From contig PDZX01000010.1 in NCBI GenBank assembly GCA_002753185.1, positions 1 through 64,000 of the forward strand: a DNA stretch of 64,000 nucleotides. The letters are read 5' to 3'. Numbering within the stretch: the stretch's first letter is position 1; every line of letters starts with the position of its first letter. The notes under the pieces were generated by a model. It saw nothing but the letters and a program-made list of their open reading frames with translations. It searched no databases and was not told the DNA's origin. This DNA comes from Magnetococcales bacterium WMHbin3. Lineage in GTDB: Bacteria; Pseudomonadota; Magnetococcia; Magnetococcales; Magnetaquicoccaceae. The position numbers and the translations under genes were made by a program. Of this stretch, positions 45,683 through 53,710 are shown one piece after another.

Positions 45683-46940
45683 ATCCCTGGGCCAATGCCT
45701 CCCTGGCCGAGACGTTTTTTTTCGGTTCCAGGCTCTCGCCGAGGACGTTTTGCAGGATCCAGTTGTAGCGTTGCCGGGCCTCCCTGGTGGCGGTGTCCGC
45801 CACCGCCTGCATCTTGGAGAGCTTGAAATAGTCCCCGCCCAGCAACTGCAGGGCTTTCAATGCCGACAGCTTTTTGGAGATGCCCACCGCCAGCATCTGT
45901 TTGCCGACGGGATGTCCGATGCGTTGGTAGGCCATCTCCAACTGCTGCGGATCGCCCTGGTCCACGATCCCCATGCAGAGGATCTTGCCGGCCATGGAGT
46001 TGCCATGCACCACCTTGGCGGCCTTGGCCATCTGCTTGGGCCGTCCCTTCTCTTCCAGGCTGCGTTGCACCAGCTTGACGCTCAGGATTTCCCCGCCTTC
46101 CGTGTCGTCGGAGATGTATTTTTCCAGCAGGGTGATCAGTGCGCCGGTATCGGCCAGTTTGGTCAGGGCCACGGCCAGAATGGTGGTGGCCTTGGCGTTG
46201 CCCTTGGTGGCCGACAGGGCGCGCACCAGCGGTTCGATGGCCACATCCTTGCGATTGACGATCCCCGTGGCCAGGATGATCGCGCCGGGCGAGGTGTTGG
46301 ACAACAGCTTGATGGCTTCCAGCATCTGCTCCGTGGAGCCGCGGCCCATCACCTCCATGGCCCAGATGATCTCCGCTTCCGGCTGGGCCGGCGGCGCGGT
46401 GGCGATGGCGCGGATGATGTGATTGACCGTTCCCTGGTCCGCGATGCCCATGGCCAGGGATTTCATCGCCTCCGGGCTGATGGTGGCATGCCGCAGACCG
46501 TCGATCAGCGGATTGACCCCCTTGTGGGAGACGATGCCATGGGCCAGGGCGTTGACCAGTTCCACGTCGTTGCTGACCTTGGACATGGCGTCCACCATGT
46601 GAAAGGCCTTGACCTCCCGGTGGCGCAGGATTTCGGCGACCATGGTGCGCATCTGTTCCGGGTCGTCCTGGATCTTGCCGAGGGCCTCCAGCATTTTTTT
46701 GAGGCGTCCTTCCTGGATGACGCTCTCCACATCCACGCTGCTTTTCTTTTCGTCTTCGATCGCCGGGGCGCTCCCGCGGCGGCCCGACCCCGCTCCGCCC
46801 TCCTCGGCCTCCTCGGCGGCGGCGATGAATCGGTGATCCAGATTGTCCAGAGCCTGTGACGCGTCATTGCCGAGCGCTTCCTCCAGGGTGGCGCGGATCT
46901 TGGCCAACTGCTCGCTTGTGTATTGATCCCGGTCCGGCAT
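45672..46940 (-). CDS. Helical-repeat protein of unknown function
   Basis: I do not recognise this 422-residue protein. It has an acidic, Ala/Glu-rich N-terminus with a coiled-coil-like stretch. From about residue 90 to 370 it carries loosely repeated 33-37-residue units, with elements such as LVNALAHGIVSHKGVNPLID, AMKSLAMGIADQGTVNHIIR and GAIILATGIVNRKDVAIEPL. The pattern G-I-x-x-(K/Q)-(G/D) recurs. This suggests an alpha-solenoid related to HEAT or PBS-type repeats, so a scaffold role is likely. No signal peptide is present. It is divergent from the exonuclease gene at 47056. Confidence 0.6.
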   Translation of the reverse strand: MPDRDQYTSEQLAKIRATLEEALGNDASQALDNLDHRFIAAAEEAEEGGAGSGRRGSAPAIEDEKKSSVDVESVIQEGRLKKMLEALGKIQDDPEQMRTMVAEILRHREVKAFHMVDAMSKVSNDVELVNALAHGIVSHKGVNPLIDGLRHATISPEAMKSLAMGIADQGTVNHIIRAIATAPPAQPEAEIIWAMEVMGRGSTEQMLEAIKLLSNTSPGAIILATGIVNRKDVAIEPLVRALSATKGNAKATTILAVALTKLADTGALITLLEKYISDDTEGGEILSVKLVQRSLEEKGRPKQMAKAAKVVHGNSMAGKILCMGIVDQGDPQQLEMAYQRIGHPVGKQMLAVGISKKLSALKALQLLGGDYFKLSKMQAVADTATREARQRYNWILQNVLGESLEPKKNVSAREALAQGFKQ

Positions 46941-46981
46941 GGTCCCCTATCCCTCGCGTTCGAAAAATGCAAAATCGATCC

Positions 46982-47011
46982 TTGGATCTTGTCAACAAAC
47001 CATCATACAAT
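46982..47011 (+). promoter_or_regulatory. Putative promoter of the RNase D-like gene
   Basis: TTGGAT (46982-46987) and TACAAT (47006-47011) are 18 bases apart in the 115-base divergent gap, 44 bases before the exonuclease ATG. Visual call. Confidence 0.35.
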
Positions 47012-47055
47012 GAATCCCCATATAGGATACCATCTCCATTCGGGGAAAAAAAGCC

Positions 47056-47685
47056 ATGAACAGCACGCAGACCGTCGTTTTGTTGGACGACCTGGACGAG
47101 GAGCGCCAGCGTCTTTATCTGGCGAGCCGTTATCTGGCCGTGGATACCGAGGCCATGGGTCTGAAAACCCAGCGCGACCGTCTTTGCCTGGTGCAAATGT
47201 GCAATGAGGATGGGGTGATCACCCTGGTGCAAACGCGCCGTTACCAGGCGCCCCGCCTGCGTGCCGTTCTCGAGGCCCCGTCGGTGCAGAAGATCTTCCA
47301 TTTCGCCCGCTTTGACATGGCGGCCCTCAAACGGTGGCTCGGCATCGAGGTCGCGCCGGTTTTTTGCACCAAGATCGCCTCCCGTTTGACCCGCACCTAC
47401 ACGGATCGTCACGGTCTCAAGGATCTGGTGGCGGAACTGTTGGCCATCGAACTCGACAAGGAGCAGCAATCCTCGGACTGGGCCGCCGAGACCCTCTCGC
47501 CCCGGCAGGTCGCCTATGCCAGTTCGGATGTCATCCACCTCATCCCGATTTACCGGAAACTGCTCGAGCGGCTGGAGCGGGAGCAGCGCCTCGACCTGGC
47601 CCTCGCCTGCATGAATGTCCTGCCCACGCGCGTCGCCCTCGACCTGGCGGGCTGGGAGGAGGAGGACATTTTTTCACATCACTGA
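47056..47685 (+). CDS. RNase D-like 3'-5' exonuclease
   Basis: A 209-residue DEDD exonuclease domain without the HRDC domains of full RNase D (rnd is about 370 residues). The motifs are ExoI LAVDTEAMGLKTQRDRLCLV, ExoII FHFARFDMAAL and ExoIII YASSDVIHLIPIYRKL with the DEDD-y Tyr. It is probably a short RNase D paralogue for RNA 3' trimming, as found in many alpha-like bacteria. It converges on hsdR with a 29-base gap. Confidence 0.9.
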   Translation: MNSTQTVVLLDDLDEERQRLYLASRYLAVDTEAMGLKTQRDRLCLVQMCNEDGVITLVQTRRYQAPRLRAVLEAPSVQKIFHFARFDMAALKRWLGIEVAPVFCTKIASRLTRTYTDRHGLKDLVAELLAIELDKEQQSSDWAAETLSPRQVAYASSDVIHLIPIYRKLLERLEREQRLDLALACMNVLPTRVALDLAGWEEEDIFSHH

Positions 47686-47714
47686 GCGGGCGTTTTCGGT
47701 TCTCTTCCTGGCGA

Positions 47715-50654
47715 TCAGGATGCTTCGGCATAGGTCCTGGCAAAATTCGTCTCTGACAGCCATTTCTTGAAGGATGGGTTGTCCATGAACTGCTTGAACA
47801 GTTCGGTATGATCCGAAAATAATTCAAGAATTGCCTTTTCCAACGCTTTGTTGTGCTCAATGCGGGCGTTTTGTTTGTCGGAATTGCGTATCGCATTCTG
47901 ATAGGCCTTGTTGGCCGATACCCTGGCGGGCAGTTCTTCCGCGATAACTTTGCCGATTTTGTCCACATCCTTCCAATCGATATTGCCGAACAGATCGTTG
48001 AAGGATTTGAGAATATTGCTCAGATAATCCAGTTCCGGCTCCGGTCTTCCGCCACCCTCGCCGATGGGCACGGGATCGATTTCGGCATCCGCGTCCGGCA
48101 GGATGATGGCCATGGATGCCTGGGCTTCGACCCGATAGCTGTCCATGTCGATGGCTTCCAGAATCCCCTTGGACAAATCTTCCTCCTTGGGCGCGGGGAG
48201 TTTCGGTATCAGGAAATTGAGGAAAATGGAGAATTTTTCCCAGTCGGCGTTGGAGAATGGCAGGATGGAGGCCAGAAAGCCGTAGGTGCGGGTGAACGAC
48301 TTGGCCTTGCTTTTGAAGTCCACCTGGCCATCTTCGTCCAGTTCCTCGGTATAGATGGCCACGCAGGCATCCAGAATCGGGTCCAACCTGTCCCGCTCCG
48401 CCCCGCCCAGGTAGAGCGCCACCAGTTCCTCCACCTGAAGCCAGGCATACACCCGATAACCATCGAGCGCTGATTTCAGGTCGTGCAGTTTATTGGGGTC
48501 CGTTTCGTCGCCGAGGATCGTGGTGCGGTAATAGGGTTCGAACGACTGGCGGATGCCATCGGCATCGTTCATGAAGTCGAGGATGAAGGTGTCGTGCTTT
48601 TGCGGGTGGGCGCGATTGAGCCGCGACAGGGTCTGTACCGCCTTGATTCCGGAGAGGGTTTTGTCCACGTACATCGTGTGGAGCAGGGGTTCGTCGTAGC
48701 CGGTCTGGAACTTGTCCGCGACGATCAGGAACCGGTAGGGATCCTGTTTGAATTTTTCCTCGATGGCGTTGCTGGGGAAACCGTTGAGCGAGGTTTCGGT
48801 CACCTTTTCCCCGCCGTATTCATGTTCCCCGGAGAAGGCGACGATGGCCTTGTATTGGCTTTTGGTTTCCCTCAAATAGGCATCGAATGCGCTGAAGTAC
48901 CGAATGGCGCGCTGGATACCATTGGTCACCACCATGGCGCGGGCGGAACCGCCGATCTTGCGTGGCGCGGCAACCTGGGCATGAAAGTGGTCGATCATGA
49001 TCTCCGCTTTCTGGCGGATGGCATGCTCGTGGGATTCCACGTATTGGCGGAGCTTCTTTTGCGCGCGCCTGGCGTCGAATCTGGGGTCGTTCTCCACGGT
49101 CTTCATGAGGCGGTAGTAGCTGTCCACTGGCGTATAGTGATTCAGCACATCCAGGATGAATCCCTCCTGGATGGCCTGTTTCATGGTGTAGCCGTGGAAA
49201 GGGACGTGGCGGACCTTGTCCCCTTCGGGAATCGGCACGCCAAAAACCTCCAGGGTCTTGTTCTTGGGGGTGGCGGTGAAGGCGAAGTAGCTGGCGTTGG
49301 GCAGCACCTTGCGGGTTTCCATCAGCCGGTTGATGGCATCTTCGACCGACTCTTCCTCCTCTTCCGATCCATTGGCGGCCAGGGCGATGTGCATTTGGGC
49401 GGAGGTGCGGCCACCCTGGCTGGAGTGGGCCTCGTCGATGATGATGGCGAAGGTCCGGTCGCGATGCTCGTCGCCGATCTCATCCAGAATGAAGGGGAAT
49501 TTCTGCACCGTGGTGATGATGATCCGCACACCAGACCTGATGAACGCCCGCAGATTTTCGGATCGTTCGGCGTGGCCTACCAGGGAGGAGACCTGGGTGA
49601 ACTGCCGGATGGTGTCGCGAATCTGTCTGTCGAGCACCCGCCGGTCGGTCACCACGATGACCGAATCGAAGATGGGCTTGCCGGAGCGTTCCAGTTCCAC
49701 CAGTTGGTGGCCGAGCCAGGCAATGGAGTTGCTCTTGCCGGAGCCTGCCGAATGTTGGATCACGTAGCGACGGCCCGCGCCATGGTTTCTGGCGTCGGAC
49801 AGGAGTCTGCGCACCACGTCCAGCTGATGAAAGCGCGGAAAGATTTGTTTTGATGATTTTTTGCGTCCCGTGTTGTCTTTTTCCGTCACCACCTGGGCAT
49901 AGTTTTCGAGGATGTCGGTGAGCATCGGCTTGGCGAGGATCTCCCGCCACAGGTAGTCTGTCTTGAGTCCATCGGGATTGGGGGGATTGCCCGCGCCGTC
50001 GTTCCAGCCGCGATTGAAGGGCAGAAACCAGGAGGCCTTGCCTTTCAGGTGGGTACACATGCGCACCTCGTGATCGTCCACCGCGAAGTGGACCATGCAG
50101 CGGGCGAACCGGAACAGCGGCTCCCTGGGGTCGCGGTCGAGTTTGTATTGCTGGATGGCGTCCGCGACCGTCTGTTTGGTCAGGCTGTTTTTCAGCTCGA
50201 AGGTGGCGATGGGCAGGCCATTGAGGAACAGCGCCAGATCCAGGGCGAGCCTGGTGGCGTCCTTGGAGTAATGGAGTTGGCGGGTGACGCTGAACAGATT
50301 GGCGGCAAAAAGCGCAATCGCCTTGGCGTTGCCCGGAGAGGGGGTGCCGTAGAACAGTTCCACCGAAGCCGGCCCGTGCTTGATGCCCCGGCGCAGCACA
50401 TCGATGATCCCGCGTTTGTCGATCTCCTTCTGGAGGCGGGTGAGGAACTGAAACCTCTTGGGACCCTCATCCGCCAATCCCAGCATGTCGAAGGCGTCGG
50501 GTTGGGTGGCTTGCAGAAAGGCCAGCAGCTTGGCCAGATCCACCGCATGGTCTTTGTCGAAATCCTTGGAGTCGCCGGGAACATAGCCCGCTTCGTCGAT
50601 CAAGGATCGGGTGATGAGGGCTTCCAGCCCTTTTTCGCTGGTGTCGGTACTCAT
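47715..50654 (-). CDS. hsdR: Type I restriction enzyme R subunit
   Basis: HsdR is the translocase and nuclease of type I restriction. The 979-residue protein has an N-terminal nuclease region with the PD-(D/E)XK core (GLPIATFELKNSLT near 153-166), then the SF2 motor: Walker A IQHSAGSGKSNSIAWLGHQL near 305, DEAH IIIDEAHSSQGGRTS near 408, motif III FTATPKNKTLEVFG, and helicase motifs near LIVADKFQTGYDEPLLHTMY. A C-terminal HsdM-binding region follows. The start is ATG 50654, which overlaps the macro-domain gene stop (ATGA). Confidence 0.95.
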   Translation of the reverse strand: MSTDTSEKGLEALITRSLIDEAGYVPGDSKDFDKDHAVDLAKLLAFLQATQPDAFDMLGLADEGPKRFQFLTRLQKEIDKRGIIDVLRRGIKHGPASVELFYGTPSPGNAKAIALFAANLFSVTRQLHYSKDATRLALDLALFLNGLPIATFELKNSLTKQTVADAIQQYKLDRDPREPLFRFARCMVHFAVDDHEVRMCTHLKGKASWFLPFNRGWNDGAGNPPNPDGLKTDYLWREILAKPMLTDILENYAQVVTEKDNTGRKKSSKQIFPRFHQLDVVRRLLSDARNHGAGRRYVIQHSAGSGKSNSIAWLGHQLVELERSGKPIFDSVIVVTDRRVLDRQIRDTIRQFTQVSSLVGHAERSENLRAFIRSGVRIIITTVQKFPFILDEIGDEHRDRTFAIIIDEAHSSQGGRTSAQMHIALAANGSEEEEESVEDAINRLMETRKVLPNASYFAFTATPKNKTLEVFGVPIPEGDKVRHVPFHGYTMKQAIQEGFILDVLNHYTPVDSYYRLMKTVENDPRFDARRAQKKLRQYVESHEHAIRQKAEIMIDHFHAQVAAPRKIGGSARAMVVTNGIQRAIRYFSAFDAYLRETKSQYKAIVAFSGEHEYGGEKVTETSLNGFPSNAIEEKFKQDPYRFLIVADKFQTGYDEPLLHTMYVDKTLSGIKAVQTLSRLNRAHPQKHDTFILDFMNDADGIRQSFEPYYRTTILGDETDPNKLHDLKSALDGYRVYAWLQVEELVALYLGGAERDRLDPILDACVAIYTEELDEDGQVDFKSKAKSFTRTYGFLASILPFSNADWEKFSIFLNFLIPKLPAPKEEDLSKGILEAIDMDSYRVEAQASMAIILPDADAEIDPVPIGEGGGRPEPELDYLSNILKSFNDLFGNIDWKDVDKIGKVIAEELPARVSANKAYQNAIRNSDKQNARIEHNKALEKAILELFSDHTELFKQFMDNPSFKKWLSETNFARTYAEAS

Positions 50655-51175
50655 GTCAGCCCCGACGGGATGGGGGTTGGCAACCACCCCTTGCGGTTGA
50701 CGACTGCTCTAGGGGCTGGGTCTACGGTAGGTTCGTACAGCGTGACGTCGATATCCGGCAATTCTCTGAACGCCAGTTCAATGCGCGAGCGTACTTCAGG
50801 CCAGGACAGACCACCCAGACCGCACCCCAGAGGGGGAATGGCAATGGAGCGGATGCCACGGTCGTGAATCTCTTTCACGAGGGATTGCAAACCGGATTCG
50901 ATATCCTCCATGCGGCTGTTGTCACGCCAGTGACGTTTGGTGGGGAAGTTGACGATGAAGCGCTGCCTGGTCGGTTGATGGGTATCAAAGACGAACATGC
51001 GCCCTGGCGCCACCTCATGGCGTTTGCAGGCCGCCTCGTAGGCCTTGAAATTGTCCGGATAGGCATTCTTGAACTGCAAGGCGATGCCCCGGCCCATGAC
51101 TCCCACGCAATTGACGGTATTGACGATGGCCTCGGCGTCATCGGTGAGTATGTTTCCTTTGGTGAACTCGATCAT
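50651..51175 (-). CDS. DarG-type macro domain protein (ADP-ribose hydrolase-like)
   Basis: A 174-residue macro domain closest to the DarG antitoxin N-terminal domain. DarG removes ADP-ribose that DarT places on thymidine in DNA. The signature residues are present: GNILTDDAEAIVNTVNCVGV, MGRGIALQFK, FIVNFPTKRHWRDNS and IPPLGCGLGGLSWPEV with the ribose-binding loop. The C-terminal DarT-inhibiting domain of full-length DarG is lacking and no darT gene is in the window. GGAGGAG is 6 bases before the ATG. It is coupled to hsdR by a four-base overlap. Confidence 0.85.
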   Translation of the reverse strand: MIEFTKGNILTDDAEAIVNTVNCVGVMGRGIALQFKNAYPDNFKAYEAACKRHEVAPGRMFVFDTHQPTRQRFIVNFPTKRHWRDNSRMEDIESGLQSLVKEIHDRGIRSIAIPPLGCGLGGLSWPEVRSRIELAFRELPDIDVTLYEPTVDPAPRAVVNRKGWLPTPIPSGLT

Positions 51176-51191
51176 GGTGTCTCCTCCCTGA

Positions 51192-51220
51192 CCGATAATA
51201 CCAATTCTGCCTCACTTCCG
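51192..51220 (-). promoter_or_regulatory. Putative internal promoter for macro-hsdR
   Basis: On the minus strand TTGCGG (51215-51220) and TATTAT (51192-51197) are 17 bases apart, 17 bases before the macro-gene start. The 100-base hsdS-macro gap would let the macro gene and hsdR be expressed apart from hsdM/hsdS. Visual call. Confidence 0.4.
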
Positions 51221-51275
51221 CAACAAGCATGGGTGATGTTTTGGATTGACGGCGGAGCAGGGGGCGGGATGATGG

Positions 51276-52646
51276 TCACTCCTCCACTGCATCCGGTTCC
51301 GGGTCATCTTCCAGGAGGTCGCCTTCGTTTTCCTCGCCCAGATCCTCCATCGCGTCATCAACTGCTGGCAAGTCAACCGGAATGTTCCTTACATCGAGCT
51401 TGCCAGTAACAACATCTATAAGTAATCGTTCACTAAATTCACGGACAAGCTGCATTTCGTGCTCAGTACGCGCAACTTTATTGTTCATAATGAATTCAAT
51501 ATTTTCTAGATATTCTGATATATATTTTTGTTCATTCAAACATGGAACCGGCAAAAATGAAACTCCAAGTTTTTGAAAATCAATACTTTGCCCTTCGCGT
51601 ATACCAACAACAAACAATGATAGCGTATTAACGAAACTGTAAGATTTTAAGAGAAATCTGAAATATCCGCAGAAGACGTTATTCTGCGGAGTTAGTATAG
51701 TGTACGCAGGAGAGATAATACCTTCAGCTCGTGATATCTCTATACCTCCCTGAAATGATCTGAGGCTGATAACAAAATCTCCCACGTTTACAGATTTCAA
51801 CAAGTGCAAATCTTTCATAGCGATAACAGTTCTTTTTTGATAATCGTCTTTCTCAATCACTCCTTTCTCCTGAGTGGCAGCCAATAGTGGAAGTTCTGGA
51901 TTGCCCTTTTGAATTCTTTCATTAAATAGATGCTTAACTTTAATTAGCTCCCAATGCGCCGGAATCTCCGGCATCCAGTCGATGCCGGTGGGCTTCATGG
52001 GGGCGTTGGGATCCAGGCCACGGGTGACCGCCTGGTTGATTATGGTCTGCTTCTGCTCGTTCAACAGCGCAATCAGCCGTCGTTTTTTGCTAATGAAATG
52101 GACAGTGCGACGGACATGGGCGTCCAGGAAATTTGCGATGGCCGTCTGCTCCTCAAGCGGCGGATAGGCCGATGGCATTTGTTTGAATTCATCCCAGTAC
52201 AGGCGATTGCGGTCAGCGACGATACCATGGGAGAACTTGTTGACTTCCCGCATGTAATCGGCTGTGCGAAACAGATAGTTGTAATAGCGCGGTTCCACTT
52301 CAGGCATAGGCCGAGCCACCACATAAGCCGGGCTGATCAGGCCATCCACAGGAACAACACCGACAGCTCCCTGCCACATGCGCATCATGTTGTAGGCGAT
52401 GTCTCCCTTGGCGGCACGTTTGTATTTGCCTCGGTCGGTCATTTGCTGTTTGCGTGTACCGTTCCCCATATCGCGCACCCTGACCCCGGTACGGAGTGAG
52501 ACCTCCAAAATAGGCAACTGCTCATGCCCGGTCTCGTTTCTTTGCGCAAAAAGCCGCCCATTCCGCCGCACATCCCAATGTTCCGGCACCTGCCCCAGCC
52601 AGGGGAGGCCTGAGTCCTTGTACGTTGGATAAGGTTGGGGGGTCAT
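51276..52646 (-). CDS. hsdS: Type I restriction specificity subunit S
   Basis: HsdS supplies the two target recognition domains. The 456-residue protein shows two half-repeats. The first is [20 protein letters not shown] ... [20 protein letters not shown]; the second is [20 protein letters not shown] ... [20 protein letters not shown]. The second recognition domain is AT-rich relative to the first and to hsdM, as expected when domains are exchanged. The ATG overlaps the stop of the Abi_2 gene, so translation of hsdS depends on the toxin cistron. The C-terminal 40 residues are unusually acidic. Confidence 0.93.
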   Translation of the reverse strand: MTPQPYPTYKDSGLPWLGQVPEHWDVRRNGRLFAQRNETGHEQLPILEVSLRTGVRVRDMGNGTRKQQMTDRGKYKRAAKGDIAYNMMRMWQGAVGVVPVDGLISPAYVVARPMPEVEPRYYNYLFRTADYMREVNKFSHGIVADRNRLYWDEFKQMPSAYPPLEEQTAIANFLDAHVRRTVHFISKKRRLIALLNEQKQTIINQAVTRGLDPNAPMKPTGIDWMPEIPAHWELIKVKHLFNERIQKGNPELPLLAATQEKGVIEKDDYQKRTVIAMKDLHLLKSVNVGDFVISLRSFQGGIEISRAEGIISPAYTILTPQNNVFCGYFRFLLKSYSFVNTLSLFVVGIREGQSIDFQKLGVSFLPVPCLNEQKYISEYLENIEFIMNNKVARTEHEMQLVREFSERLLIDVVTGKLDVRNIPVDLPAVDDAMEDLGEENEGDLLEDDPEPDAVEE

Positions 52647-53554
52647 GGCTTGGCTCCTGACGCCATTCGCCAAATGGAGCGCGTGGCGAAATCGTTTGGG
52701 AAACCCATCGCCCTCGTGTCGATGCTGTGCCGCTGGAGAAGGTCCAGTAAACGCCTTCTCCAGCGATGAATCGGACAGATCCTGTCCATCATCCAGGCCA
52801 GCATCACCAGGGTATTGTAGATCTTCCGATTTGCTTCGGGATGAAAGTCGGCGATCAGGGGCGCCGGTTTGGTGCGGGGTAAGGTCATGGTCACGGTAAA
52901 ACGGCGATTCCACAAGCGGCTGTGATGCGCGCAAAGATTGCGGATGTATACCAGATGGCGCAGAAACGATTGCAAAACGCGATCATCCAACCCATAGGTC
53001 GCGGCAATGTTCCGACGCAAGGGCATGGGTTTCAGATTGGTGAACCAGCGCGACAACAGCCCCAGGGACATCACCTCGCATACGGCCCAGATAGGCGGCA
53101 ACTCCGGGTCATCATATTTGTTGCGGTAGTGCTGAATGAAAACCTCGTCTGATCTTGAGATTTCTTCGCGCAGGCTATCCAGGTCACGTTGCCATCTGTC
53201 CTTTTTTTCGCTTAGAGAGGATTCCATGAAGGCATGAGCGCCATGGCCATGGGCCATGTGGTAGGCCCACTGGGTGCGCAGGGAGACCTCCACCCGCTCA
53301 ATGGCGTCCATCAGCAACAGGCGCAACTCCCGGTCAAAGATGTACAGATTCAGAATCGCGTCGAATCGTGTGCCGGGTTTGAAGGCATGAGCGCCATGGT
53401 CGGCCTCGAAAGGCAACCAGTAGGCTGTCAGGCGATAATAATTCAGATGGGCAAGGTAATGGATTGCTGAGGATTGGTCATCAATTACCATCCCCCGTGA
53501 TTGCAACAGGGAGACCTGTTCTTCGAACGTTTTTGGGGGTTTGTCAAACCGCAT
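52643..53554 (-). CDS. Abi_2 family (AbiD/AbiF-like) abortive infection protein
   Basis: A 303-residue protein of the Abi_2 family (AbiD/AbiF). Hallmarks are [53 protein letters not shown] and, at the active-site-like position, [20 protein letters not shown]. The R-N-x-x-x-H pattern is that of HEPN ribonucleases. Such proteins stop growth on phage infection. The start at ATG 53554 has a GGGGGG ribosome site 5-10 bases upstream. An in-frame ATG at 53710, touching the hsdM stop, would add 52 unrelated residues spanning an RNA hairpin, so it is rejected. The gene ends overlapping hsdS. Confidence 0.9.
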   Translation of the reverse strand: MRFDKPPKTFEEQVSLLQSRGMVIDDQSSAIHYLAHLNYYRLTAYWLPFEADHGAHAFKPGTRFDAILNLYIFDRELRLLLMDAIERVEVSLRTQWAYHMAHGHGAHAFMESSLSEKKDRWQRDLDSLREEISRSDEVFIQHYRNKYDDPELPPIWAVCEVMSLGLLSRWFTNLKPMPLRRNIAATYGLDDRVLQSFLRHLVYIRNLCAHHSRLWNRRFTVTMTLPRTKPAPLIADFHPEANRKIYNTLVMLAWMMDRICPIHRWRRRLLDLLQRHSIDTRAMGFPNDFATRSIWRMASGAKP

Positions 53555-53565
53555 GGGAACCCCCC

Positions 53566-53628
53566 AAAAAAAAGGAACCCGCCGGTTTGAGGGTGCTCCG
53601 AGGAGCATAGCCTTGGCGGGTATTGTTG
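53566..53628 (-). ncRNA. Structured small RNA/terminator upstream of the Abi_2 gene (abiF-RNA-like)
   Basis: On the minus strand an outer stem ACCCGCC...GGCGGGT (53615-53621 with 53577-53583) encloses an inner hairpin TGCTCC-TC-GGAGCA (53594-53607). It ends in eight T (53566-53573), a strong intrinsic terminator. TTGCAA (53657-53662) and TATCCT (53635-53640), 16 bases apart, could start a ~60-nt transcript. It ends 12 bases before the toxin start. Conserved 'abiF' RNAs are known next to genes of this family; membership here is inferred from place and shape, not from a model search. Confidence 0.65.
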
Positions 53629-53710
53629 AGAAACAGGATATCCATTTTGCGCATAATTGCAAATTGAATTTTTTTATAGACTGCTTGGACGGCCAATCCA
53701 TCGAAAACAT

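Noticed and set aside
50651-51175. Full DarTG toxin-antitoxin system
   Set aside because: No DarT-like gene is present and the DarG C-terminal domain is absent.
53555-53710. 52-residue N-terminal extension of the Abi_2 protein
   Set aside because: It would translate across a terminator hairpin; the family starts at 53554, where there is a ribosome site.
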